A stretch of DNA of 41,960 bases, from the IMG/VR virus record IMGVR_UViG_3300046471_000251, positions 1 through 41,960 of that record; one strand, given 5' to 3'. This DNA comes from a virus. Within the stretch, counting starts at the first letter, position 1. Each line of letters opens with the position of its first letter. Positions 30,221 to 39,622 of the stretch are shown here, piece by piece. The notes under the pieces were generated by a model, which worked only from the letters and a program-made list of their open reading frames with translations, was not told where the DNA came from and made no database searches. The position numbers and the translations under genes are program-made.

Positions 30221-31089
30221 TGGCAAGACAGGCGTTCAATAATCGCTGGGCGCAGGCCGTTGAAACGGAGAACAATCCGACCACCTTCCAGGCCCCAGGG
30301 GATATTCGTCTCAACACCGGATGGGAGGGCGGCCAAGACAAGGACGCGCCGCCGGCCGGGCAAGAAAATTGGTGGCATAACCGCGTAGACAGCGCGCTGC
30401 AGGATATCGAGCGCCGCGGCGCTATGACCTGGCATGCAGGCGCCATCTATGCGCTCGGCGCACCTTGCTTCGCCGCCGACGGCAACTATTACGAGTCTCT
30501 CGCGGATAACAATTCGGGAAATTTGCCGCCGAGCAGTAGCGCCTACTGGCGGTTAATTGGCACGAGCCTGTATTCGAGCTTTAGCGTGGGGGAATACAAG
30601 GACGTGGCTCACAATGGGTCGCCCGCTTCTGGATGGCTGAAATGCACCGGCGCGATACTATTGCGCAGCGCTTATCCGCGATTGTTCGCAGTGATCGGCA
30701 CCAGCTACAACACCTCCGGCGAACTTAGCACCCAATTTCGACTACCTGACTGGCGTGGGCTGTTCCCTCGCTTTCTCGATGACGGCAGAGGGGTCGACAC
30801 CTCCCGATCGCTTAGCAACATTCCGCAGTCTAGCCAGAACCTCTCGCACGGCCATGGCGCGTCGACACTGACCGCGGGCGCGCACAGCCACACCACCACA
30901 GTTCTTCGAGATCGCGGGTCAGGCGAGCTTGGCAATGCCGTTTACGGCGATGAGAACTACTACGGCGAGGACGTTCTGGCTACCAACACTGCCGGCGCAC
31001 ACACCCACACCGTAAGTATCAGCTCAAGCGGTGGCACCGAGGCTCGCCCCATAAACCTGGCTCAAGTTCGCTGGATTCGATACCTATGA
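30220..31089 (+). CDS. Tail collar fibre protein
   Basis: A 289-residue protein. The N-terminus (RQAFNNRWAQAVETENNPTT) probably binds the baseplate. Residues about 130-180 are a tail collar domain (SGWLKCTGAILLRSAYPRLF, FRLPDWRGLFPRFLDDGRG). The C-terminus is His/Ser-rich (HGHGASTLTAGAHSHTTTV) and ends in ARPINLAQVRWIRYL, as in self-trimerising fibre tips. It should be receptor-binding, though the tail spike is a second candidate. Confidence 0.88.
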   Translation: MARQAFNNRWAQAVETENNPTTFQAPGDIRLNTGWEGGQDKDAPPAGQENWWHNRVDSALQDIERRGAMTWHAGAIYALGAPCFAADGNYYESLADNNSGNLPPSSSAYWRLIGTSLYSSFSVGEYKDVAHNGSPASGWLKCTGAILLRSAYPRLFAVIGTSYNTSGELSTQFRLPDWRGLFPRFLDDGRGVDTSRSLSNIPQSSQNLSHGHGASTLTAGAHSHTTTVLRDRGSGELGNAVYGDENYYGEDVLATNTAGAHTHTVSISSSGGTEARPINLAQVRWIRYL

Positions 31090-31277
31090 CCCAGAAGACG
31101 GTTTACCAGTACGACGAGCAGGGATGGTACAGAGGCGAGACCCTCGCCGATGCCGATCCCGTTATTCCCGGCAACTGGCTGATACCTGCGGGGGCGACCG
31201 AAACAAAGCCCCCCATTTTTACCGCTGGCAAGATCCCTAAATGGGTCGGCTACAAGTGGAAACTCATTAGTCCTTAG
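31086..31277 (+). CDS. Small tail-fibre-associated protein
   Basis: A 63-residue protein overlapping the fibre gene. MTQKTVYQYDEQGWYRGETL, then FTAGKIPKWVGYKWKLIS. It resembles the N-terminus of tail fibre assembly/companion proteins, cut to that part. It may be a fibre chaperone or a structural cap. Confidence 0.65.
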   Translation: MTQKTVYQYDEQGWYRGETLADADPVIPGNWLIPAGATETKPPIFTAGKIPKWVGYKWKLISP

Positions 31278-31284
31278 GTGAAGT

Positions 31285-31734
31285 ATGGAAACGAAGCGCA
31301 AGCGGAAATTCAGCGACAAGATGGAGAAGTTCTGTCTTGCCTATGTTGAAACAGCCAACGCCGCAGAGTCATACCGCATCGCCTACAGCACCTCCAACAT
31401 GGCGGCAGCCACGATCGGCCGCGAAGGTTACAAGTTACTGCAGCTCCCTCAGATCCAAGAACGTCTCGGCGAATTGCGCGAGCGGGTAATGGACCGCCAC
31501 CAGATCACCGTAGATTCACTTCTTCTTGAGCTCGAAGAAGCGCGAAAAGCTGCACTTGGCGCAGAGACTCCGCAGACCTCTGCGGCGGTGGCGGCCACCA
31601 TGGGCAAGGCGAAGCTCATGGGTCTGGACAAGAAGATTGTGGAAATCTCCGGCAAGAATGGAGGCGACATCAAGACTACCTCTACGGTCACAGTGTCCGA
31701 GAAGGTCATGAACTCGATCATTGATCGCTTATGA
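31285..31734 (+). CDS. Terminase small subunit
   Basis: A 149-residue protein. METKRKRKFSDKMEKFCLAY, then ETANAAESYRIAYSTSNMAA and a helical middle (QIQERLGELRERVMDRHQIT) fit the terminase small subunit family (Terminase_2/XtmA): an N-terminal HTH and a central oligomerisation helix. It recognises the packaging site and loads DNA on the large subunit. Stop and next ATG overlap. Confidence 0.9.
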   Translation: METKRKRKFSDKMEKFCLAYVETANAAESYRIAYSTSNMAAATIGREGYKLLQLPQIQERLGELRERVMDRHQITVDSLLLELEEARKAALGAETPQTSAAVAATMGKAKLMGLDKKIVEISGKNGGDIKTTSTVTVSEKVMNSIIDRL

Positions 31735-33341
31735 ATGAGCTGCTCGATTGGGATTTGATGAGCAGCGAAGAAAAGCAAGCGGCGAAACTGGTAAGCGAAC
31801 ACTCGCCGTTGGCCTTCATGCGCGTATGGTTTCAACTCAACCAAGGAATGAAGTTTCTTTGTAACTGGCACCATCGATACATGGATCTCACCGCAAGGCA
31901 GGTTCTTTCGGGCGAATTGAAGAACGTAGTCTTCAACATGCCGCCAGGCGGGACAAAGACCGAATACTGGTCAATCCACCTTCCAGCCTACGTGATGACA
32001 AAATTCGAGCGCACACGCAACCTCAGCGTGTCCTACTCGAAGTCCTTAGTCGAAGAGAACTCCAATCGAATCAAGTCCATCATCACCAGTTCTGAATATC
32101 AGGATTTGTGGCCGTGCAGCCTGGGCAAGGCGGATGTGGCGAACTGGATAATCACTGACGAAGACGGCCGCAACAAACATCAGATTTTTAGCCGCTCCAC
32201 CGGCGGGCAAATCACCGGCGTCCGGGGTGGCTACATTTCCGGCGGTTTCACCGGCTTCGTTAACCTAGATGACCCCGAGAAGGCTGATAGCGCCTTTAGT
32301 GCAACGATGCGCGCCAAAGCCCAGCGCATCGTCACCAACACATTGCGCAGCCGTCGGGCATCTCCTGACACGCCCGTCATTTGCACTCAGCAACGGCTCC
32401 ATACCGATGATGTGTCCGGCTTCCTTCTGAAGGGAGGCATGGGCCTGGACTTCGCACACATCAAGGTCCCGGCACTTGTAACGCGCGACTACATAGAGAG
32501 TTTGCCTGCCGAGATTCGAGAGCACGCCGAGCGCGATGTCTTCAGCGGTCCATCCATCGTGCGCGGCGGGATTGAATATTGGTCGTACTGGCCGGCGAAA
32601 GAATCAGTCGTCGATCTCATGGCGCTGTGGGATCGCGATTCCTACACGATGGTCAGTCAATACCAGCAGGAACCTGTCGCGCTAACTGGCGGAATGATCG
32701 ACGCAGACTGGTTCAAAACCTACGAGCAGCTGCCGTTCATGGTCTGGCGTGGCGTGTATGTCGATACGGCACAAAAGACCGGCGAGCAGCATGACTACTC
32801 GGTTTTCAGTCATTGCGGCCTGGGTATCGACGGCCATCTGTACATCATCGAAGTCGTCCGCGGGAAGTGGGACGCAGGAGATCTTGAGACGGAAGCCCTT
32901 CGGGTCTGGCAGCGCTGGCAGCCGTGGGATCAGTTCAGGCCCGCGGCACTCCGCTACATGCGGGTCGAGGACAAGTCCTCGGGCACCGGACTGATTCAGA
33001 CCATAAGCAAGAAGGGCTCCATCCCAATAGAGCCGCAACCACGCGGACCCGCTGCGAACAAGGTAACTCGCTGCATGGACGCAGTGCCGTGGCTGAAGTC
33101 TGGCCGCGTTTACGTGCCAGCCATCTATGACGCGCAGGGAAGCAAGATCGAGCACGTCAGAGACCATCGGGGCGAAGCAGTAGCAACAACCGATTGGGTT
33201 GTTCCATTCCTGACTGAGGCATCGGCCTTCACGGCCGACGACAGCCACGCGTTCGACGATCAGGTTGACACGATCTTCGACGCAGTCGCCGACATGCTCA
33301 TCAGCGCCGGCGGCGACTTTTTCTCCAGCAACTGGCTTTAA
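31731..33341 (+). CDS. Terminase large subunit
   Basis: A 536-residue protein. Walker A-like VVFNMPPGGTKTEYWSI (Lys76; the usual PPRxGKT is replaced by PPGGTKT), Walker B GFVNLDDPEKAD (about 176-182), and a C-terminal RNase H-like nuclease starting VYVDTAQKTGEQHDYSVF. It cuts concatemers and drives DNA into the capsid. Its position after the tail genes, not before the portal, is unusual. The gap to the tail spike holds a short bulged hairpin but no gene. Confidence 0.95.
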   Translation: MNELLDWDLMSSEEKQAAKLVSEHSPLAFMRVWFQLNQGMKFLCNWHHRYMDLTARQVLSGELKNVVFNMPPGGTKTEYWSIHLPAYVMTKFERTRNLSVSYSKSLVEENSNRIKSIITSSEYQDLWPCSLGKADVANWIITDEDGRNKHQIFSRSTGGQITGVRGGYISGGFTGFVNLDDPEKADSAFSATMRAKAQRIVTNTLRSRRASPDTPVICTQQRLHTDDVSGFLLKGGMGLDFAHIKVPALVTRDYIESLPAEIREHAERDVFSGPSIVRGGIEYWSYWPAKESVVDLMALWDRDSYTMVSQYQQEPVALTGGMIDADWFKTYEQLPFMVWRGVYVDTAQKTGEQHDYSVFSHCGLGIDGHLYIIEVVRGKWDAGDLETEALRVWQRWQPWDQFRPAALRYMRVEDKSSGTGLIQTISKKGSIPIEPQPRGPAANKVTRCMDAVPWLKSGRVYVPAIYDAQGSKIEHVRDHRGEAVATTDWVVPFLTEASAFTADDSHAFDDQVDTIFDAVADMLISAGGDFFSSNWL

Positions 33342-33407
33342 GCCCTATCGATATTCATCGCGGACCGGTTTTGGTCGCGCTCATACAATTCGCCTCAAGG
33401 AAATACC

Positions 33408-35435
33408 ATGGCTGACCAGACCCAGCGGCTCGAGATCGCCACCGTGAAAGCGGAAGTCGGTAGCAACATTCTGTTCCGGTTTGCCAATGACCCGACATCG
33501 AGCCCCACTATTCCTACAGACTCTGGGTCAATCCCTAACCTCAAGCAGGTTATTGCAGAAATCCAAGAAGACGGCGCAGAGAAGATCAGCATTGCCACCA
33601 CGATCTATCAAAGCGCTGCGGCTGGCCTGGCGGCGACTGCGGATGGCGGCATCTACCTAGTGCAGTCCGCTGACGCTGATGAAATCTATACCGTATGGAA
33701 AAACCAGGGTGGAGCAGCAGTAAACACTGGTAAAACAGCGATGTCCTCCCAAGCTGTGCAGGCGGCACTCGATGCCTCCAATGAGGCGGCGCAAGCTGCT
33801 GAAGATGCGGCTGATATCGCAACTGCACGCACTTTGGGGCTCCTCTCTCCTAATTCCGTCGCGCCCGTAGTACGAGACAACGGGCTTCCTCTGCAGGCTG
33901 GTGATCGCTACTTCAACACCACCGAGCAGGCGGAATACATCTACACCTCTGCCGGGTGGGCGGCGAACGAGAGCCAGCAGGCTATCGCTGATATCGAAGA
34001 CGCTACCGACCCCACGAAAGGAGCGGCGCTTATCGGGCGCGGCTTCCCGGTGGTTGAAAGCATCGCGGCACTCAGAACTTTGTCAAAAAGCTCTCCTGCG
34101 AAGAACGCGTTTGTCGCTAGCTACTACGGCGACGGTAAAACTGGCGGCGGCCCGTTCCGTCTTGACATCACAGACACCACGACCGCTGAAAACTGGGGCA
34201 CAGTGATTGTTGCGGACGATGGCGGACGCTGGAAGCGGCCGGCATCTTTTACCTTCAACGTCGCGGAATTTGGTGCGCGAGGCGATAACACAAGCGACGA
34301 TATCATCTCGATTAATAGAACAATTTCAGCGATGCCCGCTACCGGTAATCGGCTGCTGTACTTCCCAAACGCGTCTTACCGAACATCGGCAATGTTCAGC
34401 GTGCCAAATGGTTGCAACACCTTTTGCGAGCCTGGGGTCGTATTCCAGCGCTGGGGCGGCGCCACCGACTTTAACTGCGTCCAGGTGAATGGGAATGGCA
34501 AGCGCCATGTTTTTGGGATTATAGACTCCTATAAGGATGCCATCGTAATTCGCGGAAACACGAACTGGGTAGAGTTTCAGACAATTTCAAATTGCGGGCG
34601 AGGCGTTGTCATCAGCGCAGTCTCTGCAAACAATCTCGACAACAGAGTCAACGGTTTGCAAATCGGCAAATGCACGGATGCAGTAGTGTTCGAGCAGAAC
34701 GGCAAAAGGACCCAACAGGGCAATGAGATACGCGTCAATTTTGTTTCGGAATCGCTGAATCATTGCGTTTACGATGATCTAGGTACGCATACGGAAACGT
34801 CGAACTGGGATTCAAACCTCGTAGAGTTTATGGCGACAGACCCGCTCTTCAAGCCGGGTGCTACTCTACTTTTGAATCGTTCAGCTTTCGCTGTTAGCAA
34901 CATAAATTTCAGCGTGAAGAGCTGGTGCGGCGGCTTTAACGGAGGAGACGGGACGATGACCGTCATTAGCGGCTCTTTCTTGGCGTCCCAGTACGAGTTT
35001 AGTTTCGCAGCAAATCCAACACCAGCAGACATGGTCGGAGCTGGCGCGAGAGCCTCATTTGGATCGTGTCAATGCAAGCTCCTGCGAAATTCGAACCTTG
35101 GCGCAGGAACAAGCATCCCTGCCGTACCAGGAAGCACCGATGTATTCAACGGCGGCGTCGCCCTGGTTACGAAGAAGTTCAGGATATCCGTGGCTGTACC
35201 GGCCTTGGCGACTGGCGGCCAATCAGCTCGTTTTTTTGATCACATTCTTTCCCAGAATGGCTTTGGAGGAAAATTCAAAATCGCTTCAATAGAGCGCAAT
35301 GGAAACCCCTACATCATTTCCATCAATGAGCAAGGTAACGTTTTGTTGGGGCGTGTCGCGCTTTGGTTCTACAATCCATCCGCAGCAACGATTCAAGCAC
35401 AGACTATAAGCTTGGTGATTGAGGCTGGGGATTGA
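33408..35435 (+). CDS. Tail spike with pectate-lyase-like beta helix
   Basis: A 675-residue protein with AAGGA upstream. Residues 1-200 form the particle-binding part, with helical stretches. Residues about 225-265 hold YYGDGKTGGGPFRLD; at about 282 the pattern FNVAEFGARGDNTSDD marks the start of a pectate-lyase-3-like right-handed beta helix (about 285-560), typical of spikes that bind and often cut surface polysaccharide. The C-terminus is a beta-rich trimerisation domain. Substrate cannot be told; host O-antigen or exopolysaccharide is likely. The glycan genes lie just downstream. Confidence 0.88.
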   Translation: MADQTQRLEIATVKAEVGSNILFRFANDPTSSPTIPTDSGSIPNLKQVIAEIQEDGAEKISIATTIYQSAAAGLAATADGGIYLVQSADADEIYTVWKNQGGAAVNTGKTAMSSQAVQAALDASNEAAQAAEDAADIATARTLGLLSPNSVAPVVRDNGLPLQAGDRYFNTTEQAEYIYTSAGWAANESQQAIADIEDATDPTKGAALIGRGFPVVESIAALRTLSKSSPAKNAFVASYYGDGKTGGGPFRLDITDTTTAENWGTVIVADDGGRWKRPASFTFNVAEFGARGDNTSDDIISINRTISAMPATGNRLLYFPNASYRTSAMFSVPNGCNTFCEPGVVFQRWGGATDFNCVQVNGNGKRHVFGIIDSYKDAIVIRGNTNWVEFQTISNCGRGVVISAVSANNLDNRVNGLQIGKCTDAVVFEQNGKRTQQGNEIRVNFVSESLNHCVYDDLGTHTETSNWDSNLVEFMATDPLFKPGATLLLNRSAFAVSNINFSVKSWCGGFNGGDGTMTVISGSFLASQYEFSFAANPTPADMVGAGARASFGSCQCKLLRNSNLGAGTSIPAVPGSTDVFNGGVALVTKKFRISVAVPALATGGQSARFFDHILSQNGFGGKFKIASIERNGNPYIISINEQGNVLLGRVALWFYNPSAATIQAQTISLVIEAGD

Positions 35436-35478
35436 AAGCAGCTTGACAGCTTGGATTTGGTGAAGTGAAGGATGCAAG

Positions 35479-35504
35479 GAGAGGAGCCCAGGCGGGCTCC
35501 TCTC
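35479..35504. terminator. Long hairpin between convergent tail spike and glycosyltransferase genes
   Basis: An eleven-base perfect stem, GAGAGGAGCCC (35479-35489)/GGGCTCCTCTC (35494-35504), loop AGGC. No long T tract on either side. Its place between convergent genes suggests a bidirectional terminator. Confidence 0.7.
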
Positions 35505-35515
35505 ACGACTTAGGT

Positions 35516-36352
35516 TTAATGATTAAGCGGGCTACCTGGGATTGTTGAGAGTTCTGCAATCAGCTCGACTATGCGGGAGTCAGACTCTTTGTTTGCGTAG
35601 CTGTCGCGATGATTGAAGAAGTAGTCATTGTCGTACCGCTTCAGCCGCTCTTCCTTCGTTGCGTTCATCGCGCCGCCACGAAGTTTTTTCTTAGTCTCAA
35701 ATTCTTCTTTGGACTTCAAGATGTAGTGATTGATGTGGATTTTTTCAGAGGCATTGACCTTGGTCTGGCCGTCCGCCTCTTCATCAATGTTGTCCTCATC
35801 AAAATTACCGTCAGCATAAAGACCTTGAAGAAGGTCTCCCTTGTGACAACTGTTTATCTGTTGAATATCCCGATTGCGGTAGATGGTTTTGAACCACAGG
35901 TGCTCGGGGTGATTTTCTGGCGCGCAATTCTGAAATCGGGTGGTTACCGGAATATCTTCGTACTTATCCAGATAGGATGATCCGAAGATCTTTTGGTTTA
36001 CCGCAATCGCTGAAACGCTTACGGGAACAGTAGCAAGATAGTCGTTGATGTTATTGCCGTCGCGCAGCGTTATAAATTCATCAATATCGATGTATGCGAC
36101 AAATTCATATTCTTCGGGTATTTTGTTCGCAGGATTGTTGTACGCCGAAAGCTGCGGCGAAACGCCTTCAACAGTAGGCCACTTGATGATTTCAACGCTA
36201 CTTGATAGCGAGCTCAAGACATCCTGAGGACTGTCGGATGAATCATTGTCGTATAGAAAGATTCGGTCAAATCCTAAAGCGAGGTGATAAGACGCCCACT
36301 CCAACAGATAACTGGCCTCGTCCTTGGCTATTGCCACGATGCATGATTTCAT
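35516..36352 (-). CDS. Glycosyltransferase, GT2/GT92-like
   Basis: I take the ATG at 36352 (278 residues, starting MKSCIVAIAKDEASYLLEWA), as that is where the family starts, with GGAAG upstream; a TTG at 36412 overlaps the upstream stop and would add 20 residues. It shows the GT-A start and FDRIFLYDNDSSDSP, then EYEFVAYIDIDEF with a DxD metal-binding motif. Later it is charged and helical. It transfers a sugar to a glycan using a nucleotide sugar. No signal or membrane segments. AT-richer than the tail genes. It is the second gene of a leftward pair with the WbsX-RgpF protein. Confidence 0.82.
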   Translation of the reverse strand: MKSCIVAIAKDEASYLLEWASYHLALGFDRIFLYDNDSSDSPQDVLSSLSSSVEIIKWPTVEGVSPQLSAYNNPANKIPEEYEFVAYIDIDEFITLRDGNNINDYLATVPVSVSAIAVNQKIFGSSYLDKYEDIPVTTRFQNCAPENHPEHLWFKTIYRNRDIQQINSCHKGDLLQGLYADGNFDEDNIDEEADGQTKVNASEKIHINHYILKSKEEFETKKKLRGGAMNATKEERLKRYDNDYFFNHRDSYANKESDSRIVELIAELSTIPGSPLNH

Positions 36353-36408
36353 TTTCTTATCTTCCGCTATCAAGTTGCTATTTCCTTCTTCAGCTTTTCT
36401 TGCAAACT

Positions 36409-38547
36409 TCAACCCTGAGCGCCTACAGAATCAAGATTCGTATTCGCAGAAGAAGTGTTAGTTGGTATTAGTGAAGCGTTCGGAGCAGCTTTGGGCGCCT
36501 CTGTAGGAATGATTCCCGTTTTGTAGCCGATACCTTCGACCACGCTGCAGAACAGACGTTCAATCCCATGAGCGTTTGTGCCATCGGCCAAGCCTTTCTC
36601 TACGTCAAAATCCTGAGGCCCGAGATGAAGGATTCGATTCATAGCGGCTTGCCGGAACCAGAACATCGACCCTGCAGGGAAGTGGCCATACTGGAAGTTG
36701 ATAGCCATCTGAGAGGACAGTTGATCGACGATTTCAGTATCAAATGTCATGTTGTGGTCGGTGTGCTTCACCAGGTACTTCTCGGGTACGAGAATGCCTT
36801 TAAGGTGATCATTTCGGAATCGAGAGATTATATCTTTCACAAGGGTTACAGATCCCAGAAGGGATTCGTATATCTCGTTCCGAATGTTATCTCCGTCATT
36901 TCTGTAAGCACTTTTCTTAGAGTGAATCTTACAAATTGCCATGTAATTAAGAGAGTGGATTGCTCTAAGAGTTTCGATGAACGGAAGAACGTCTCGACCC
37001 CTGTTTTCCACTAAGGTTACTCGGGACTGCGGGAAATCGCCTTTGATTTTAGAAATAATCGCAGAATCGGTTGTGGTGACATAGAGGTCAAATCCGATCT
37101 TTGTCAGTTTCTTGATATAGCTCTTTATTTCTTCCCACAGTTCGGAATAATGAATGTGCAAAATAACTGCAATTTCATTGTTCTTAACAATTTTCTGGTT
37201 GAGGCTAGGCTTCACCGCTTTCTTGTCGAACTGGCTTAGAACGGTCCTGGTCGTTTCAAGGTAGGCGTATCCATACTTACGGTCTGGCTCAAGGTGCGTC
37301 CCTTCGGCCCATTCGTTCCAGGCGTTTACGAAAACTAGCTTTTCGTCGGCACTGTACTTGGGGTTATTCAGGGAATTAGTACAGATCGACGAGAGCCATT
37401 GCTTGTACTTCAGCAGCGAAAATCCATGAAAAATGTGGCTCGCGTTTTGTTTGCGAGCGGTATTGTCCCAGGAAAGCATCGCAGCCCGGAAAAGCTTGTA
37501 TTCAGGCTCAGGGCTTTTTACTGCGTTGTCTACGACTTGGTCGTAGCTGAAAACATGCCCTGTAAATTCAGGATTGGTGATGCTGACCTCGCTTTGTATA
37601 TCCCCGCTGACGACAGTATGCGGCGGAAATTCGACCGAGGCATCAAAACCAAAGGGTTCGGGCGACTTGATGCCAAATGTCTGAGCGCAAACAAGATAAA
37701 TTCCAGGGAAGCCGTTTTTGACCATTTCCGCTCGCCACAGATCTCCTGTTTCTTTCATTTCAGGGATAATGTTCGGACGGTAGATAATCAGAACTGGGCA
37801 ACCGTTTACCTTGATGTACCGAGGATCCTTGAAGTACGGCATGAGGTGGTTCAGAAAGGCAGCAGAATCTTCCATGCTGTGGTTCTGCGCAATCAATACA
37901 TCGTTTTCCAAGCCATCCCATCGGCGCGACCAGTTTTCATTGGCCCAAGTGAGACAGAACGGCATGTCGACTTTTTTATTCGCAAGCATCGCCTTGAGGG
38001 GGGTCTCCATCAAGGTTTTACCATCGAACCAATAGAAGTAGTAGCTGAAGCCGTGCACGCCATATTCTTTGGCAAGACGAGCCTGCTCTTCTTGAACCTC
38101 AGCTACGCGGAGATCGTAATAACCGGAGTGGATAGGGCAGTGTGGGTGGTTATGACCGACATAGTTAGGAACGGCTTTGCCAACGTTCGTCCACTCGGTG
38201 AATCCTTTGCCCCACCATTCATCGTTCTCTGGGAATGGGTGGAATTGCGGAAGATAAAAGGCAATGAGTTTAACGGCTGGGTCGGGAGCGCGCTTCTTGA
38301 CGTACTTACCGAATTCCTCTTTCGTGTCATCAAATGTGATGGTGGGGATTTCTGACGGAATAATCATGGGGGCATGCAAGCCAATCGGGCCCCGTTTCAG
38401 CCGGTCCTGAGCGAGTGCGATGTTGAAACCGATCGTGTTGGCCATCGCTGGATTTTCCAGCTGAGCCTTTTTATAAAGATCGATTGCCACTGCGTACTTT
38501 TTGTCTCTGAAGGAAGCATTTGCCTCCGATAGTAATGTCTTCGTCAT
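36409..38547 (-). CDS. TPR-WbsX-RgpF multidomain glycan protein
   Basis: A 712-residue protein. Residues 1-60 are TPR-like (SEANASFRDKKYAVAIDLYK). About 90-440 is a WbsX domain (GH99-like fold): LIAFYLPQFHPFPENDEWWG, ANENWSRRWDG and NAWNEWAEGTHLEPDRKYG. About 465-690 is a RgpF-like rhamnan synthesis domain (VILHIHYSELWEEIKSYIKK, ENRGRDVLPF, KIHSKKSAYRND, FPAGSMFWFR). Such proteins are encoded in bacterial O-antigen and capsule loci. The start ATG at 38547 has only a weak GGAC. With the glycosyltransferase it should alter a surface glycan. Its base use is clearly AT-richer than the phage genes around, a sign of separate origin. Confidence 0.85.
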   Translation of the reverse strand: MTKTLLSEANASFRDKKYAVAIDLYKKAQLENPAMANTIGFNIALAQDRLKRGPIGLHAPMIIPSEIPTITFDDTKEEFGKYVKKRAPDPAVKLIAFYLPQFHPFPENDEWWGKGFTEWTNVGKAVPNYVGHNHPHCPIHSGYYDLRVAEVQEEQARLAKEYGVHGFSYYFYWFDGKTLMETPLKAMLANKKVDMPFCLTWANENWSRRWDGLENDVLIAQNHSMEDSAAFLNHLMPYFKDPRYIKVNGCPVLIIYRPNIIPEMKETGDLWRAEMVKNGFPGIYLVCAQTFGIKSPEPFGFDASVEFPPHTVVSGDIQSEVSITNPEFTGHVFSYDQVVDNAVKSPEPEYKLFRAAMLSWDNTARKQNASHIFHGFSLLKYKQWLSSICTNSLNNPKYSADEKLVFVNAWNEWAEGTHLEPDRKYGYAYLETTRTVLSQFDKKAVKPSLNQKIVKNNEIAVILHIHYSELWEEIKSYIKKLTKIGFDLYVTTTDSAIISKIKGDFPQSRVTLVENRGRDVLPFIETLRAIHSLNYMAICKIHSKKSAYRNDGDNIRNEIYESLLGSVTLVKDIISRFRNDHLKGILVPEKYLVKHTDHNMTFDTEIVDQLSSQMAINFQYGHFPAGSMFWFRQAAMNRILHLGPQDFDVEKGLADGTNAHGIERLFCSVVEGIGYKTGIIPTEAPKAAPNASLIPTNTSSANTNLDSVGAQG

Positions 38548-38570
38548 GTCCGTGCTCTGCTAAGTGTCGT

Positions 38571-38599
38571 TTGGCGGTGGCAGATCTAATTTTTATAAT
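38571..38599 (+). promoter_or_regulatory. Strong sigma-70-like promoter upstream of the methyltransferase-like gene
   Basis: TTGGCG (38571-38576), a 17-base spacer and a perfect TATAAT (38594-38599) on the plus strand. On the other strand TATAAA (38597-38592) could be a -10 for the leftward glycan genes. The remaining 38606-38902 holds no supported gene and would be a long 5-prime leader. Confidence 0.65.
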
Positions 38600-38902
38600 G
38601 TCAGCGGCCCATCTAAATCTGAGCCGTTACGCTTGCATAAAATTGCGCATTGTGGGGTCGTTTTGCCATTAGGTCAATTGCGTAATCCGGCGAATCGCCT
38701 TGAGTGGGGCTATCCCGACGGAATGCCCGAAGCCTTGATCTGCAAGGGTTTCAAGGAATGTGCAAGTCACTGAACGAGATGTCGCGCAGCTTTTGTCGCG
38801 CCCAACGGCGTTCCACCATTAGCGCATCCTTCTGCCGGCGATTCTTAAGCAGCAATCTGTCAATCGGAGCGTAAAATTTTGTGATCGAAGCGGCCCCATG
38901 GT

Positions 38903-39622
38903 ATGACTTATGCTTTATGGTCGATATCACGAAAAGGATCACAGGCGGTGGAAGCATCTTACGCTGTGGAAGTACCTGAGGAAATTCAAGTGGGCAAGCG
39001 GAAAGCGTGGAGCGTCTCTAGCATTCCCACGATTCCCCATATAGATCCTAGCGGTCTCGAGCTGCTGCAGAAAAAGATGCTCAGATGCAAAGTGTTCCTG
39101 GAGTACGGCGGAGGCGGGAGCACTGTATTTGCTGCAACGCATGGCCCTGCTTCGATATTCACGGTCGCCACTGACGCAGATTTTCTAAAGGCGGTTTCCG
39201 ACCGACTGGCACAGGTGTCTTACCCGCTCAAAAAGAAACGCCCAAAATTCGCCCCCATATACGTCAACGTAGGCCCTACAGGGAACTGGGGGTTTCCTGC
39301 TGATCCGTCTACGGCAGCGAGCTGGCCCAAGTACAGCGTCCACGCGTGGGATAGCCTGCAACTGGCCAAAGTTACGCCGGATCTGATTTTGATCGATGGT
39401 CGGTTCAGGGTTGCATGTTTTCTGGCGTCTCTTATTTTCGCTAGGCCAGGATGCACTATTCTGTTCGATGACTACGCTGACAGGCCTCAATATCATAGCG
39501 TTGAGAAATTTTTGAAGCCGGTATCAATCGCCGGTCGTATGGCCGAGTTTGTAATCCCGCCAAATATCATGAGCCACAAATTGATACTGGAACTGGTCAA
39601 GGCATCAACATCCGTTGAGTAA
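38903..39622 (+). CDS. Class I methyltransferase-like protein of the glycan cargo
   Basis: Up to 239 residues; the first 15 lack a good ribosome binding site, and GTG at 38948 (with AAGGA upstream) is an alternative start. The fold pattern includes KVFLEYGGGGSTVFAATHG (motif I-like), then YVNVGPTGNWGFPADPSTAA, PKYSVHAWDS and LILIDGRFRVACFLASLIFA before ILFDDYADRPQYH. It looks like proteins near polysaccharide loci that are classed as SAM-dependent methyltransferases; the cofactor loop GGGGS is consistent with this. It may modify a sugar chain. It has its own promoter and terminator. Confidence 0.7.
   Translation: MTYALWSISRKGSQAVEASYAVEVPEEIQVGKRKAWSVSSIPTIPHIDPSGLELLQKKMLRCKVFLEYGGGGSTVFAATHGPASIFTVATDADFLKAVSDRLAQVSYPLKKKRPKFAPIYVNVGPTGNWGFPADPSTAASWPKYSVHAWDSLQLAKVTPDLILIDGRFRVACFLASLIFARPGCTILFDDYADRPQYHSVEKFLKPVSIAGRMAEFVIPPNIMSHKLILELVKASTSVE

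Noticed and set aside
38751-38957. Minus-strand 68-codon frame in the glycan cargo intergenic region
   Set aside because: No ribosome binding site, crosses the methyltransferase-like start, and no recognisable domain.
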